In this document: positions 24,251 to 35,366 of the stretch, piece by piece
Layout: every line of letters begins with the position of its first letter
How positions within the stretch are numbered: position 1 is the first letter of the stretch
Origin: Colocasia esculenta
Taxonomy: Eukaryota > Streptophyta > Magnoliopsida > Alismatales > Araceae
NCBI GenBank assembly: GCA_014218235.1
Contig: CM024755.1
Span: 78,228,631-78,292,630 of the forward strand
DNA length: 64,000 nt
Direction of reading: 5' to 3'
The notes under the pieces: generated by a model
Told to the model about the DNA's origin: nothing
Seen by the model: only the letters and a program-made list of their open reading frames with translations
Database searches by the model: none
Made by a program: the position numbers and the translations under genes

Positions 24251-25869
24251 TGAAGGATCGATAGAAAGTGTGGACAAGATCTAGAAGGGGGGGTTGAATA
24301 GATCTAGGCCAACTAATGCGGAAGCTAAACCAGTTTTGAAAAACCTTTGAATCAGAGTTAGATTAAAAGCAAATTTCACAGATCTGAGAGGATATTAAGT
24401 GAGTTAAAACAATTGGAGAGTGAAAACAGGTTGATTAGATAGATTCAAACGATCCTATGCATTCATCTATCGAAGAGTAATTTCAAACCACAAAGAGACC
24501 AATGCACATAGATTTTTAGGTGGTTCGGAAATCATACCATGTGACTCCTACATCCACCCCTCACACACAGTGAGGATTCACTAACATCCTGGGTAACACA
24601 ACCCACACAGGAGCCTGACAACTCCACAAGTGAGTTAGACAACTCACACACTACCTAGAGAAAGACTACTCTAGACTCTGAGCAAGACTGCTCAACAACC
24701 CAACTTGAGTGCGACGACTCAAAGACCTGAGCACACAGGCTCACAACCACATGCTAGAACAAAAACAACAAGATGCAGATCCTCTAGCCATGATCTGATC
24801 TATTAAGGCCAATTCAAGAAGATTGGTGCAACAGATTATGCACAACTTCTAGAATAGCCAGGAAGAGACAAGAAAGACTTTAGACTCTAGTTGACAATTC
24901 TTGTTCTTCAAGAAAACTCCCTTGTAGAGCCCGAATTGGAAGAATCTTGATCACTTGAAGTCCCTTGGCCGATGCTCTGCACTTTTGATCTTGGGATCTT
25001 CCTTGAGAGCTTCACAATTGCAGGCTTCTACTTGATCTGCTCCTTTGAAGTTGATGCTAGTGCTTCATGTTGATCAGACTTCGATCCTTGTGCTTGGAGA
25101 AGGGTGAATTGAGGTGTGAAGCACAAGAGAGAGCAAGAACAGGGAGGAGAGACTCTCTGGCCGCCGCTTGGAGGTTTCTGGAGGCTCTTCTGAGATTCTC
25201 TTGGGATGAGTGCCCTTAAGGAGGGTATTTATACCCTAAATATCTGAAAGATACCCTTGGGGTACGTGGGCACATGATCCAATGTTGATCTGACATCTCC
25301 CTGGGGTGCCACGTGTCCAGGAGGAATCTTAAGTCACAGAGATTCCAGAGTGTGTCGACCTGCCCAAGGGGTGTGTGACACACTGTCCCAGACTGGCCAA
25401 ACAGTTCCCTGGAAGAGGTCTCTAGTGTCGACCTGAGATCAGATGGTGTCGACCTGCTGTCCCAGACAGCAAAACTGGCCTTCTGGGAAGGCTATCTAGT
25501 GTCGACACTGCCTGATTTGGTGTTGACCTGAGATGGGGTGGTGTCGACCTGCTCTGGACTCGTGTCGACCTGAGATGGACTTTTCTTCACATTTCTGCCT
25601 TTGTTCTGAACCATTGTGTCGACACCAAGGTTGGTTGTGTCGACACTACCTTTGCAGAAAATGTTTGTTCCTGAGAAAATAAACACATAAATCATTAGAT
25701 AAATATATTATCATGAATATCAATGATAAATGTGCTTGGAAACATGTTTTTGAATATTGTAATTTCAGGTGATGTATTTTACATGTTCCAATGGTTATGC
25801 ATTAAAATCACAACTTGTCATCATCAAAATATGAGGGGAAATGATTTGTTTTTCACACTCAACCCAACA
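24251..25869 (-). repeat. C2 3' LTR
   Basis: 1,619 bases, TG..CA ended (plus-strand TGAAGG..CCAACA). On the - strand: LTR start TGTTGGGTTG, GTGTCGAC array (25352-25650), G-box CCACGTGTCC (25309-25318), palindromic TATA box GGTATAAATACC (25224-25235), then the leader. It matches 35367-36953 with only scattered differences. Confidence 0.95.
25350..25652 (-). promoter_or_regulatory. GTGTCGAC motif array in C2 U3 (3' LTR copy)
   Basis: Eight intact copies of GTGTCGAC followed by CTG or AC(A/C/T), plus two decayed ones: GTGTTGAC at about 25533 and GTGTGAC at about 25374. The other LTR has all ten intact. AGTGTCGACACT is a perfect 12-base palindrome. The array lies roughly 120-420 bases upstream of the LTR TATA box, the enhancer position. 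Binding of a factor is inference. Confidence 0.7.
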
Positions 25870-25870
25870 A

Positions 25871-25883
25871 TCTCCCCCTTTTT
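25871..25883 (-). other. C2 polypurine tract
   Basis: AAAAAGGGGGAGA on the - strand, directly before the 3' LTR start. Same as the C1 tract. Confidence 0.88.
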
Positions 25884-26215
25884 GATGATGGCAACATTAA
25901 GTTCATTTGGAATTGGAAGAATTCAATGAGATGTGATTTCAAGCATTTTCATTTTCTTTCATTTGTACTTGTCAAGGACCTTTGAGCAATTTTTTGTGAC
26001 ATTGAGATTTATACACATTTGAAATACACAGGTCAAGCAGCTTGACAAGCATTCATCACATTCAAATTCATTCATAATATTTGCAATCGCATTCAATCAC
26101 ATTCAGGCACAAATAATGAACATAGAAATTTCTATTCATTTCATTTCATTCAAAATGTGAACATTACAATTTCAAACTGACTTCTCCCCCTTTGACATTA
26201 TCAAAAGAAGTTACA
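25884..26215 (-). other. C2 spacer between ORF3 and 3' LTR
   Basis: AT-rich, no ORF. It holds another polypurine tract on the - strand, AAAGGGGGAGA (about 26181-26191), and repeated TTCATTT / CATTCA words at 26060-26155. Confidence 0.6.
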
Positions 26216-28180
26216 TTACTGAGGAGGAGGAGGAGGAGGAATGGGTAACAGAATTTGCTCAATATCTGATAGTCTCTTTTCCATTGAAGTCATACTATAT
26301 TTCATTTGAGTTTGAAGAGTGGAGAGTCTTGTGTGCAGAAGATGCTCCATTCTTTCTGAATTTTCGGACAATGAAGCTTGAAGTGCACTGAACTCATTTG
26401 GCCTTGGTTGTGAAGAGGAAGATGAACCAGTTGACCAACCAGGCCTATTCAATACTTTGAATTCTTGCTTGAGTGCAGACATTTCTTCATCTATGTGAGC
26501 AGATAGATTCTTCATATTCTCCAAGTCATCCACTAGGTGTGCAAATGATAGTCTTGTTTTGCTTATCTCAGAGTGTGTCTGCTTGGTATTGAATACATCA
26601 GCTTGGGAATTTGCCAAAATTCCCTGAAGAATAGTTTCCAATGTTTTTTGGTGCTCCTTCAGCTCAATCGAAGCATCTCCCATTGTCCCAATCAATCTGT
26701 TGAACCTTTGGGCAGCATAGTCTGAGGCTGACTTTTGCTCAATGAATTTAGCAGATACTGTGTTCTCCAATCTCTGAATCCTCAACTCAAAGTTTGATGA
26801 CATGGTCTGAATGGAGTTGTTCAAGGTGTCAAACTTGTCATTTAGGAAAGAGAGCAACTCTGGTGGAACAGAAGGTCCACCAAAGGATGAGGATGCATGA
26901 ACTGGATGTTGGGGAGAAAAAGATGGTATTTTAATGTCAAAGTGCATGGAGGAGGAAGGCTGAAGGTGAGGTGAATGAGAGGCAATAAATGGGTCATTAG
27001 CTTGAGCTGCCATAGGAGGCTGGTCCTCATTGATGGGAGGCTGGTCCTCATGCATTTGAGGCTGGTCCTCTTGCATTGCAGGCTGTTCCTCTTGCATTGG
27101 AGGCTGATCCTCTTGGACTACAGGAGCCTCTACTGCAGCTGGCCATCTCCTCACTTGATCACCAACAATTCTAAATCCCATGAATTTCTGCACATGCTTA
27201 AAGCAGTAAATGTTTCACTTAGGGATTTTCTCTGATTTCTCATTCTCTAGAGGCACACCAAAGTGCTTGAATACTGCAGTCAAATGAGCTGCATATGGAA
27301 GTGATCTTTTCAAGTCTTCCCTGGTGGTCTCAGAGATTATCTGGTACAAGATTACATTAAGGTTTATCTTCAAATTCTTGCTCATACAGAACAGGATAAA
27401 CCTTTGGATGTCTACCAGCCTATCTCTCCCACCACCTTGAGGTGTGATGATGGTAGTGAGCATGTGATGGGTAAGCCTCAAGACAGGGGGAAAGGTGTTG
27501 GTGTTGAATTTGGTGACATGGGTTTGCTTAATGTCTGACTCATCTGTCGGCAAACCAGTCAATATGGTGTAGGCTTCATGAAGGTTAAATTCAAAATTAT
27601 GATAGTCTTCACCTTCATCTGGGATCTTGAATATTGTGGCTGCTAGGACTGTTGGCATATCAATGACAACATCCTTGACCTTAGACTTATACCATTCATC
27701 CGTGCACTCCAAATGCTGATAAAACTCTTGGACAAGCCTAGCGTAAGTGATACGAAATTCTGAAATGAAAGACTGCTAAGACTGAAAGTTGAAGAAGCCC
27801 AAGACTTCAGGAAATGCAGCTATCAATTCTCTGTCATCAAAATCTACTGCTCTTGGTTTCAGTATGGTCTTCCCGGCACTGAGGGGTTTGGAAGGGGGTC
27901 TCCTAGAGGGCTGGGAGGACTCTGTTGAGGAGGATGATGATGAGGATGAGGACTTCTCAGAAATGTCAGGAGAAGACTCTAGGGTTTTCTTCCTAGGGTA
28001 CATGGACCCTCGACCTGAAGAGGAAGCCCTACCTCTCTTAGCAGATACAGACCCTGACTGCTCAGCAGGATCATGTCGACGCTTTGATCTCCTTTCAGTG
28101 GAAGGAACCTCATCCGCTGGAATGGGCCTTGCCGAGGCCCTTGATTTGGCTCCACGGCGAGGATGCTGCTTTGGTGCCAT
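26216..28180 (-). pseudogene. C2 ORF3: envelope-position protein with 'putative plant transposon protein' domain
   Basis: Start ATG at 28180 (MAPKQHPRRGAKS), stop at 26216: 654 codons interrupted by in-frame TAG (27776) and TGA (27215); the frame is otherwise continuous. Order: basic Arg/Ser-rich N-terminus with a poly-Ser run (residues 1-130), a central domain (about 135-325; LTGLPTDE, THVTKFNTNTFPPVLRLTHHM, DIQRFILFCMSKN) that I match from memory to the family named putative plant transposon protein, five 7-residue repeats of the type QEDQPPM (about 345-380), then a coiled-coil C-terminus ending in a Pro run. No signal peptide or membrane segment is seen, so a true envelope role is not supported. 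SIRE-type elements often carry an ORF here; its function is unknown. Confidence 0.75.
27008..27118 (-). repeat. 21-base tandem repeat in ORF3
   Basis: Five units of about 21 bases encoding (M/I)-x-E-D/E-QP-P/A/Q heptapeptides (EDQPPMQ, EEQPAMQ, EDQPQMH, EDQPPIN). The frame is kept, so it varies as protein repeat. Confidence 0.85.
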
Positions 28181-28385
28181 GAGAGCAGAGTGGAATCGGT
28201 GCTGGAGAGAGAGAGGAATGAGAGAAATTGAATGGAGATGAGATGGAGGAGAGAGGAGATGGAGAGAGTTCAAAACCCTTGCCGGAAACCAGAAGAATGC
28301 CCACCGTCGGGTCGACCTGGAGAAGAAGAAAGGGGGTTTTGGATAACCTATCCTGCAGGAACAACATGTTCTTAACCGGTGCCCA

Positions 28386-28486
28386 CGGTTTAAATGGGTC
28401 TGGCAGGGGTCAGTGTCGACACTAGAGGAGGTTAGTGTCGACCTGACTCAAAGTGTGTCGACACTAGATGGGTTAGTGTCGACCTG
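28386..28486 (-). promoter_or_regulatory. Internal copy of the C2 LTR motif array ahead of ORF3
   Basis: Four copies of GTGTCGAC (at 28413, 28435, 28455 and 28476), alternating AGTGTCGACACT and AGTGTCGACCTG, end 17 bases from CATTTAAACC (28386-28395, - strand), a TATA-like word. ORF3 starts about 200 bases further on. The layout repeats that of the LTR U3. A promoter for ORF3 is inference. Confidence 0.5.
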
Positions 28487-29866
28487 GCCTGATGAAGATT
28501 TTGTATTTTGAGTAGGGAAAAATTATGTGACTTTTGGGACATCTTTATAATGATAATCCATGTGTGGAATGATCATTTCAAGGATATTTAAGAGACTAAA
28601 AAATTCATTTGTTAAATTTTGCAAAAAATCAGCACAATTCAAGTTTTACACAATATCCAACAGGATATGAGCATTCAGTTACTTGAGTCATGAAAATGAT
28701 AATTTGAGGGATATAAAACATTTAACAATCAACTTCACACTTTCATATTCTTCAATTCCAAAGAGATAAAAAAAAATCTTTCAGACTGAAAACAAGTGTG
28801 TTGATAGTAAACAATTTTTTAAGAACAACTTGATGATGGACAAGAGTGATTCTTTTAAAACAATTCTCCAAAGATATACACATTTTGTTTTGAAACAAAC
28901 TATCAAATGAGATATGTCTTGTTCACTCAAGAACTAATGTTTTTCACACACTATAGTCCTTGGATACTAAAGATTTATCCATTATCAAGTCTCAAAGGGG
29001 TAAATGATGACCTTTTGACATGAAAATATACGTTTTTTAGACGCCAATATTTCCAGTTACTCAGTCATCATCTAAAAAGAATAGGACATATTTATTTTGC
29101 CTTTTATTTATTCTTAAATTTTAAACCCCTTTGAACAGAGATAGCATTAGTGCCTCATGACATACATGGCCTTCATTCATTGTGAAGGTGTGCAGTTTCT
29201 CATCACATGTGCCATTGCTCTGTTGAATTGAAAATTTTTTGGAGATTTTTGACAAAAACGATATCATCTATATCCAACATCAATTGCAAACAAAAACATG
29301 TTTAGATTCAATGCACAAATTATCCTTCAGTCTTTGAAAGAAATCTGAATTTCTATTGTTTTGAAGAATATAGGTGAGAGTTGACAAATGAATATAATAG
29401 ATCACTCAAAGGATCATTTTGAGACTCTAGACACCTGAATGAGGACATCATGCATGGAAATTGATGTAATGCAAGAGAAGTTTTGAATTTTTCAAAATAT
29501 ATGACTTGTGAATTTTCTAGCTCCCCCTGAGATGAGGATTTCAACCACTTTTCATCAGAATAGAGATATGCAAGTTTTTGAAATCAGAAATAATTCTCTT
29601 TGAACAACAAAAGCTCCCCCTCAACAATTGCATATTCATTTCTTGGTACTTGGCAGAGACATATACTCTCGCATAGTGAAAGTGTCCAGACAAGCAGAAC
29701 TTGTCCTTCTTCAAATCACCATTTGATATACCAAGAAGTTCAACACAATGTGAGGTGAAGTGTTCATTGACCAAAAGAATTAGAGGTGAAGTAAATGAGT
29801 AGATGAATCAAGGAAGCAAATGAGTATGATGATGCAATGAACTCCCCCTCAGGAAATGCCTAACAC
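28487..29866 (-). other. C2 post-pol spacer
   Basis: AT-rich, no recognisable protein. On the - strand it has several GGGGGAG purine tracts (near 29521, 29610 and 29842). The part at 29640-29775 is shared with C1 (about 10590-10690). Confidence 0.7.
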
Positions 29867-31846
29867 TCAACCCAATCCCAATGGACATTTACAAAGACCA
29901 AGTTCTCTCCTTAAGGATGAGAATCTACTGTCAGGAAGGGGTTTTGTGAAAATGTCAGCAATTTGCCTTTCAGTTTCTATGAAATGGAGTTCAAAAGATT
30001 TCTTTGCTACCTCATCTCTCAAGAAATGATGTCTAATTTCAATATGCTTGGTTCTGGAATGCTGAATGGGATTTTTAGACAGATTTATTGCACTTGTGTT
30101 ATCACAAAGGATGGGAACACAACCTAACTCTTGGTTGTAATCAAGAAGTTGATGTTTCACCCAAAGAATTTGGGTTCCACACCTACCTGCTGCAACATAC
30201 TCAGCCTCTGCAGTGGACAGAGCAACTGAATGTTGCTTCTTAGAAGCCCAAGAGATTAGGCACCCACCTAAGTACAAACACAAGCCACTTGTGCTTTTTC
30301 TATCTAATTTACAACCAGCATAGTCAGCATCACAATAGGCAATCAAATCTAACTTGCAGTTGGCAGGATACCAAATTCCTAAATCACATGTTCCAACAAG
30401 ATATTTGAAAATTCTTTTAACAGCTAGCATGTGACTTTCTTTAGGATTTGATTGAAATCTAGCACACAAACACACACTAAACTGAATATCAGGTCTAGAA
30501 GTTGTAAGATAAAGTAGAGAACCAATCATACCTCTGTAGGTCTTTTGGTCTACTGACTTACCATTTGAGTCTTCTTCTAGCTTAGCATTAATAGCAATTG
30601 GTGTGTTTGAATGCTTGAGGTTCTGAAAGTCAAACCTTTTCAGAAGTTCTTTGACATACTTGGTTTGACTGATGAAGATCCCCTCATGAGTTTGGTTAAC
30701 CTGCAATCCCAAGAAAAATTTTAGATCTCCCATTAAACTCATTTCAAATTCATTTTTCATTTGATTGGAAAATTCATTACACAGGCCTTTATGGGTTGAT
30801 CCAAATATTATGTCATCAACATAAATTTGGACAACAATTATTTGATTATTGACAGTTTTTGTGAACAATGTTTGATCAACAGTTCCTCTAGAGTATCCTT
30901 TTTCAAGCAAAAAAGAACTCAAACGGTCATACCAAGCTCTTGGAGCTTGTTTAAGACCATATAGAGCCTTATGAAGCTTGAAAACATGGTTAGGATGTTT
31001 TTCATTTTCAAATCCAGGAGGTTGTTCAACAAAAACATTTTCCTTGATATATCCATTTAAAAATGCACTTTTAACATCCATTTGATAAACTTTGAATTTC
31101 ATGGAGGATGCAAAAGCAAGGAAAATTCTAACTGCTTCTAGTCTAGCTACAGGGGCATATGACTTTCAAAATCAATTCCAAACTCTTGATTGTACCCCTT
31201 TGCAACTAGCCTAGCTTTATTTCTTATGACATGACCAGATTCATTCAGTTTATTTCTGAAGACCCATCTAGTGCCAATGACTGTTTGGTCACTAGGTCTA
31301 GGTACTAATTCCCATACTTGATTTCTTTCAAATTGATGAAGTTCATCATACATGGCATTAATCCAATCAGAACTTGATAAAGCTTCATCAATTGACTTTG
31401 GTTCAATTTGGGAAATTAGAGCTAGTGGATCTTCTTCAATAGCAAGCATAAATGATGATCTAGTCCTAACTCTATCATGCAAGTTACCAACTACATTATC
31501 CAATGGGTGATCTCTCAAGATTCGATGTTCAGTAGATACATGTTGAGGGTTATCTAAATCTGGAGCAATGTTACCTGATCCACTTGAAGATGGTGAGTTG
31601 TTGTTCAAATTCTCACCACAGTCTTCAAGTTCCTCAACAGTTAGTGAAGAGTCCACAATGAAGTCATCCTCTTCACTGTCCTGCTTTTCCCTGCAAGATT
31701 TAGAAGTGTTAGTTGAAAAGGAATTTTCATCAAATATAATATGAGGAGACTCTTCAACAGTTTTGTTTTTGAGAATGTACACTCTGAAAGCTCTTGACAC
31801 TTCTGAATAGCCAAGGAAGATAGCTTCCTGACTCTTAGCATCAAAT
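29867..31846 (-). pseudogene. pol: C2 reverse transcriptase and RNase H
   Basis: RT copies element RNA into DNA; RNase H removes the RNA strand. On the - strand the RT begins near 31430 (WINAMYDELHQFERNQVWELV), passes GTRWVFRNKLNESG and ARLVAKGYNQ, then breaks by a 1-base deletion near 31157. It continues open from 31102 (YQMDVKSAFLNGYIKENVFVEQPPGF, ALYGLKQAPRAWY, the catalytic YVDD near 30820). RNase H follows with CDADYAGC and LSTAEAEYVA, ending in IADIFTKPLP and a stop at 29867. All catalytic residues I can check are intact; the single frameshift is the main defect of this part. The stretch 31846-31440 is the variable integrase tail. Confidence 0.92.
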
Positions 31847-32658
31847 TGTCAAGATTTTCTTTATTATTGTTGTGTACATAACATTTGCACCCAAAGATTT
31901 TGAAATAGGAAACAGTTGGCTTTTTGTTTTTCAATAATTCATAGGGGGTTTTCTTGATTTTTGGTCTGACCAATGCTCTATTGAGAATATGATTTGTTGT
32001 GTTTACAGCTTCAGCCCAGAAGGATTTGGGCAAATTACTCTCAAGGAGCATGGATCTAGCCATTTCCACAAGAGTTCTGTTCTTCCTTTCTACAACTCCA
32101 TTTTGTTCTGGAGTTCTTGGTGAAGAAAACTTGTGGAAAATTTGAAGTTCAGCACATAAATCAGAAAAGGATTGGTTTTCAAATTCTCCCCCATGATCAG
32201 TCAAAATATTTTTGATTTTATATGAAAAATTGTTAAGGCAGTGGTACAGAATTTCCTGAACTCAAGGCAAGTATCACTTTTGTGGGACAAGAAAATGACC
32301 CAAGTAAATCTAGTAAAATCATCAATGATTACAAACCCATATCTCTTGCCACTTAGACTTAGAATTCTTGTTGGCCAAAAAGGTCCATGTGAAGTAGTTC
32401 TAGTGGCCTAGATGTGAGTACCTCATTGAAGTTCTTAAAAGATTTCCTGGTTTGTTTACCTTGGGCACAGATCCCACAAACTTGATTTTCAACATTTGAA
32501 AAGGATTCAGGAAGACCCTTAACCAGATTCAGCCTTAACAATTTATTTAAAGTTCTGAAACTTGCATGGCCAAGTCTTTTGTGCCAAGTCCATGCAATTT
32601 CATCTTTATTAGCAACAAAGCAAAGATTTTCAGAAAAGTTTTTATTAAGGTCAATCAT
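31847..32658 (-). pseudogene. pol: C2 integrase
   Basis: Integrase inserts the DNA copy. The pre-integrase zinc domain is at about 32610-32420 (WHKRLGHASF, CGICAQGKQTRKSF). The core starts HMDLFG near 32380, where a frameshift follows. The next D is in LTDHGGEFEN (about 32200), and the E in SPRTPEQNGVVERKNRT (about 32110). FWAEAVNTTNHILNR and FGCKCYVHN close the domain. A second frameshift near 31848 leads into the RT frame. The triad residues are present but split over three frames. Confidence 0.9.
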
Positions 32659-33017
32659 ATAAACATTGTTTTCCCTTTTTCCAAAAAATTAATTTTATCA
32701 GTTGATGAATCAATTATTTTGCAAAAATCAGATTCAAACACAACTTTGTGACCTTTGTCACATAGTTGGCTGATACTGAGCAAGTTGTAATCAAGACCAT
32801 CAACTAATAAAACACTATCAACAGAGTTTGAGGAAGTTTGACCAACCTTTCCAGATCCAATGATCTTTCCTTTATTTTTACCTCCAAATGTTACTGAACC
32901 TCCCTCTTTCTCTAGCAGGAAAGAAAATTTTGCTTTATCTCCAGTCATGTGTCGTGAACACCCACTATCAAGGAACCACACGTTTGAATTGGGTGCACGA
33001 CCTTCCTGCAAGATCAA
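32655..33017 (-). pseudogene. pol: C2 protease
   Basis: Aspartic protease for polyprotein cleavage. VWFLDSGCSRHMTG lies near 32980-32940 with the catalytic DSG intact. VTFGGKNKGKIIGSGKVG and LDYNLLSISQLCDKG follow, the normal Copia order. It is open for about 120 residues, but frameshifts on both sides separate it from gag and integrase. Confidence 0.9.
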
Positions 33018-34079
33018 TCAATGAAGAGAAGATTTTGGTACCCAAACAGTGTTGGGACCATCAGAATGTTTGGACATTTTCATCAAATCTTTTCTTATCC
33101 AAATTTGTTTGTTTTTATTTTGGTTTTATGACATTGGTGTTTCTGACTTTTTCATTTTCTTCTTTTCTTTAGGAATGAAAACACCAGAGTTTTTTGTAGG
33201 AGGGGTGTTTTTCATTTGAGCATGAGAATTCAGATTAGGAGGTGGAATCCAAGGATTTTGTTGGTACATCAGAAAGTTTGGATAGAAAATTGAGGATGAT
33301 ACCAACATGGATTGTTATACCATTGGCTCCAATCGCTTGATAACTTGTCTTGGAAGTCCAAGGTTCTTCATGAATGACTTCCTTTGACTTTTTCTTATTT
33401 TTCAAATTTTTATTTGAATCTTTGATTTTGTTGTTTGTTGAGCAGGTCGACCTCTCTTTGACTGGTGTCGACACTACAGCCACAGAAGCCTTCTTCTTGT
33501 GGACTGGTGTCGACCTGTCAGAAGATTGTGTCGACCTGGTTGCCTTGTCTTTGTTCTGAGTTTTTGGACTTTTTTGTGTTTTGCTTGATGTTTGTTTTAT
33601 TTCTGTGTTCTCAAGATTAGGACCTTTGACAAATTCAATTAATGGTGCTTTATCTTTCTTCTCACCTGATTTACCTTTCTTAGGTTTCTGTTTGTTAAAT
33701 CCTAGTCCATGAGAAATTGATTTCATATTTGTTCCCAACAAGGCCTCTAAATTATCTTTGCCATTTGTGAATGTTTCAATAACTTCATCTTTTTGTCTTA
33801 GCTGGTTTTCCAAGATTTTGATTTCTTCAATCTTTTGTTGTTTATCTTGGTTTTCTTTTTCCAGCTTCTCAGATAAGTCTTTGAATTCATTGGTGGCCTT
33901 TTGAGAGGCTAGCTTGAGTTCATCAATCAGATTCAGAAGATTTTCTTTTTCTTCATTCAATTCTGTTACTTCTTTTTCTAGTTCACAAATTCTTTTGTTT
34001 GAGGATTGATTATTGTAAATGCTTTCAATTTTCTTTTTGAGATGTCTATTTTCTTTCCTCATTTCAGTATAGTTCTCAA
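33018..34079 (-). pseudogene. gag: C2 gag-pol linker (coiled coil, RST-rich)
   Basis: An open stretch of 275 codons (34062-33235) encodes a Lys/Glu coiled coil (ELEKEVTELNEEKENLL, LASQKATNEFKDLSEKLEKE). A conserved LGFNKQKPKKGKSG block and a Lys/Ser/Thr-rich linker follow. The linker contains four copies of the LTR word (G)TCGAC at 33445-33539, translated as RST or VST. After 33300 a frameshift leads to GPNTVW-type sequence before the protease. The coiled coil probably belongs to Gag assembly; that is inference. Confidence 0.75.
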
Positions 34080-35237
34080 CTAATTCAGCATAAGCATTCT
34101 GCCAATCTTCAACAAAAAATTTTCAAAAGAAGTGCTTACCTTTCCATCTGAGCTGTTTGCCATGAAGCAAATCTCCTCACTTCCAGAGCTTGAGGATTTT
34201 TCTTCTTCTTCATTTTCACTTGTGTCCTCATCAGACCAAGTGGCTACCATGGCCTTTGGCTTCTTGAATTTGTGAATTTTCTTGTGCTTCTCCTTCTTGT
34301 TCTCAGGACATTCTCCCTTCATATGTCCTGGCTTGTTGCACCTGTAGCAAATGACAATATCGTCAGATTTTTTATTCTTGTTAGAGTTTGCATTAGAAAA
34401 GGGTGTGTTTCTTTTACCTGAAGAGTATTTCTTTTTACCAGAAAATTTTCCTTTTCTATATTTCAAGAATTTTCTGAATTGTCTAGTCATGAGGACAATT
34501 TCATCCTCATTTGACTCAGACTCATCAGAACTGGTTTTATCCTGACTTTTATCCTTGTTACTAGATGAGGGCTTTAATGCTTCTGGCTTGGTTTTGATTA
34601 TGTGTTCTTCATTTCTCTTTAAGTTGATTTCATATGTCATTAAAGATCCTATTAATTCATCCAAAGAGATTTTGGACAGATCTTTAGAATCTTCAATAAC
34701 AGTGGCTTTTGTGTGCCAAATTGAAGAGAGTGAGCGTAGAATCTTTCTTACCAAGTCAGCATCAGTATAGTCCTTACCTAAGGCCTTCAGTCCGTTGACT
34801 ATGATCATGAACCTGGCAAACATTTCAGAGATTGTCTCATTAGACTTCATCATAAACAATTCATATTCTGAGACAAGTATGTTAGCCTTGGTTTCTTTAA
34901 CCTGAGATGTTCCCTCATAGAGTACCTCAAGTTTATCCCACATCTCTTTGGCAGATTTGCACATTGAGATTCTTGAGTACTCTTTGGGGTGAACAGCACA
35001 TTGAATCATGTTCATGGCACTATAATTCAATGTAGCTCTTCTTATCTGTTCCCTAGTCTAGGTTTCTTCCTCTCCCTGGTTTTCATAGGGTCCTACTTCC
35101 ACTACTTTCCAGATTTCATAGTTTTGAGCTCTTAGAAACACTTGCATTCTATTTTTCCAATAAGAATAGTCCATTCCATTAAAGAATGGTGGCCTATTTA
35201 TGGAATGACCCTCAGCTATGAATCCTCTAGAATCCAT
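34080..35237 (-). pseudogene. gag: C2 gag
   Basis: Start ATG at 35237 (MDSRGFIAEGHSINRPPFFNG). Typical Copia Gag order: YSYWKNRMQVFLRAQ, an in-frame TAG at 35058-35060, then MNMIQCAVHPKEYSRI, AKEMWDKLEVLYEGT, ETISEMFARFMIIVNGLKAL and LIGSLMTYE. The CCHC knuckle CYRCNKPGHMKGEC (about 34350-34310) binds RNA. The acidic block AMVATWSDEDTSENEEE follows. The end at 34080 is a frameshift near 34125 in a T run. It is otherwise complete for a SIRE-type Gag. Confidence 0.92.
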
Positions 35238-35349
35238 TTACTTAAATAGATGGTGCAAGGAAGGAAACACTCAGCAAAACAAACAAGCAAGCAAACAAGC
35301 AACACAGAACACTCAGAAACTACTCAGATCAGATCAGATCAAGTGTAAA

Positions 35350-35366
35350 CCCGCTCTGATACCAAT
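35350..35366 (-). other. C2 primer binding site
   Basis: TTGGTATCAGAGCGGG on the - strand, directly after the 5' LTR. TGGTATCAGAGC is the usual Copia primer site, complementary to the initiator methionine tRNA 3' end. Confidence 0.92.

Noticed and set aside
26216..28180. Calling ORF3 an envelope glycoprotein
   Set aside because: The position fits, but no signal peptide, membrane helix or Cys-rich ectodomain is visible.
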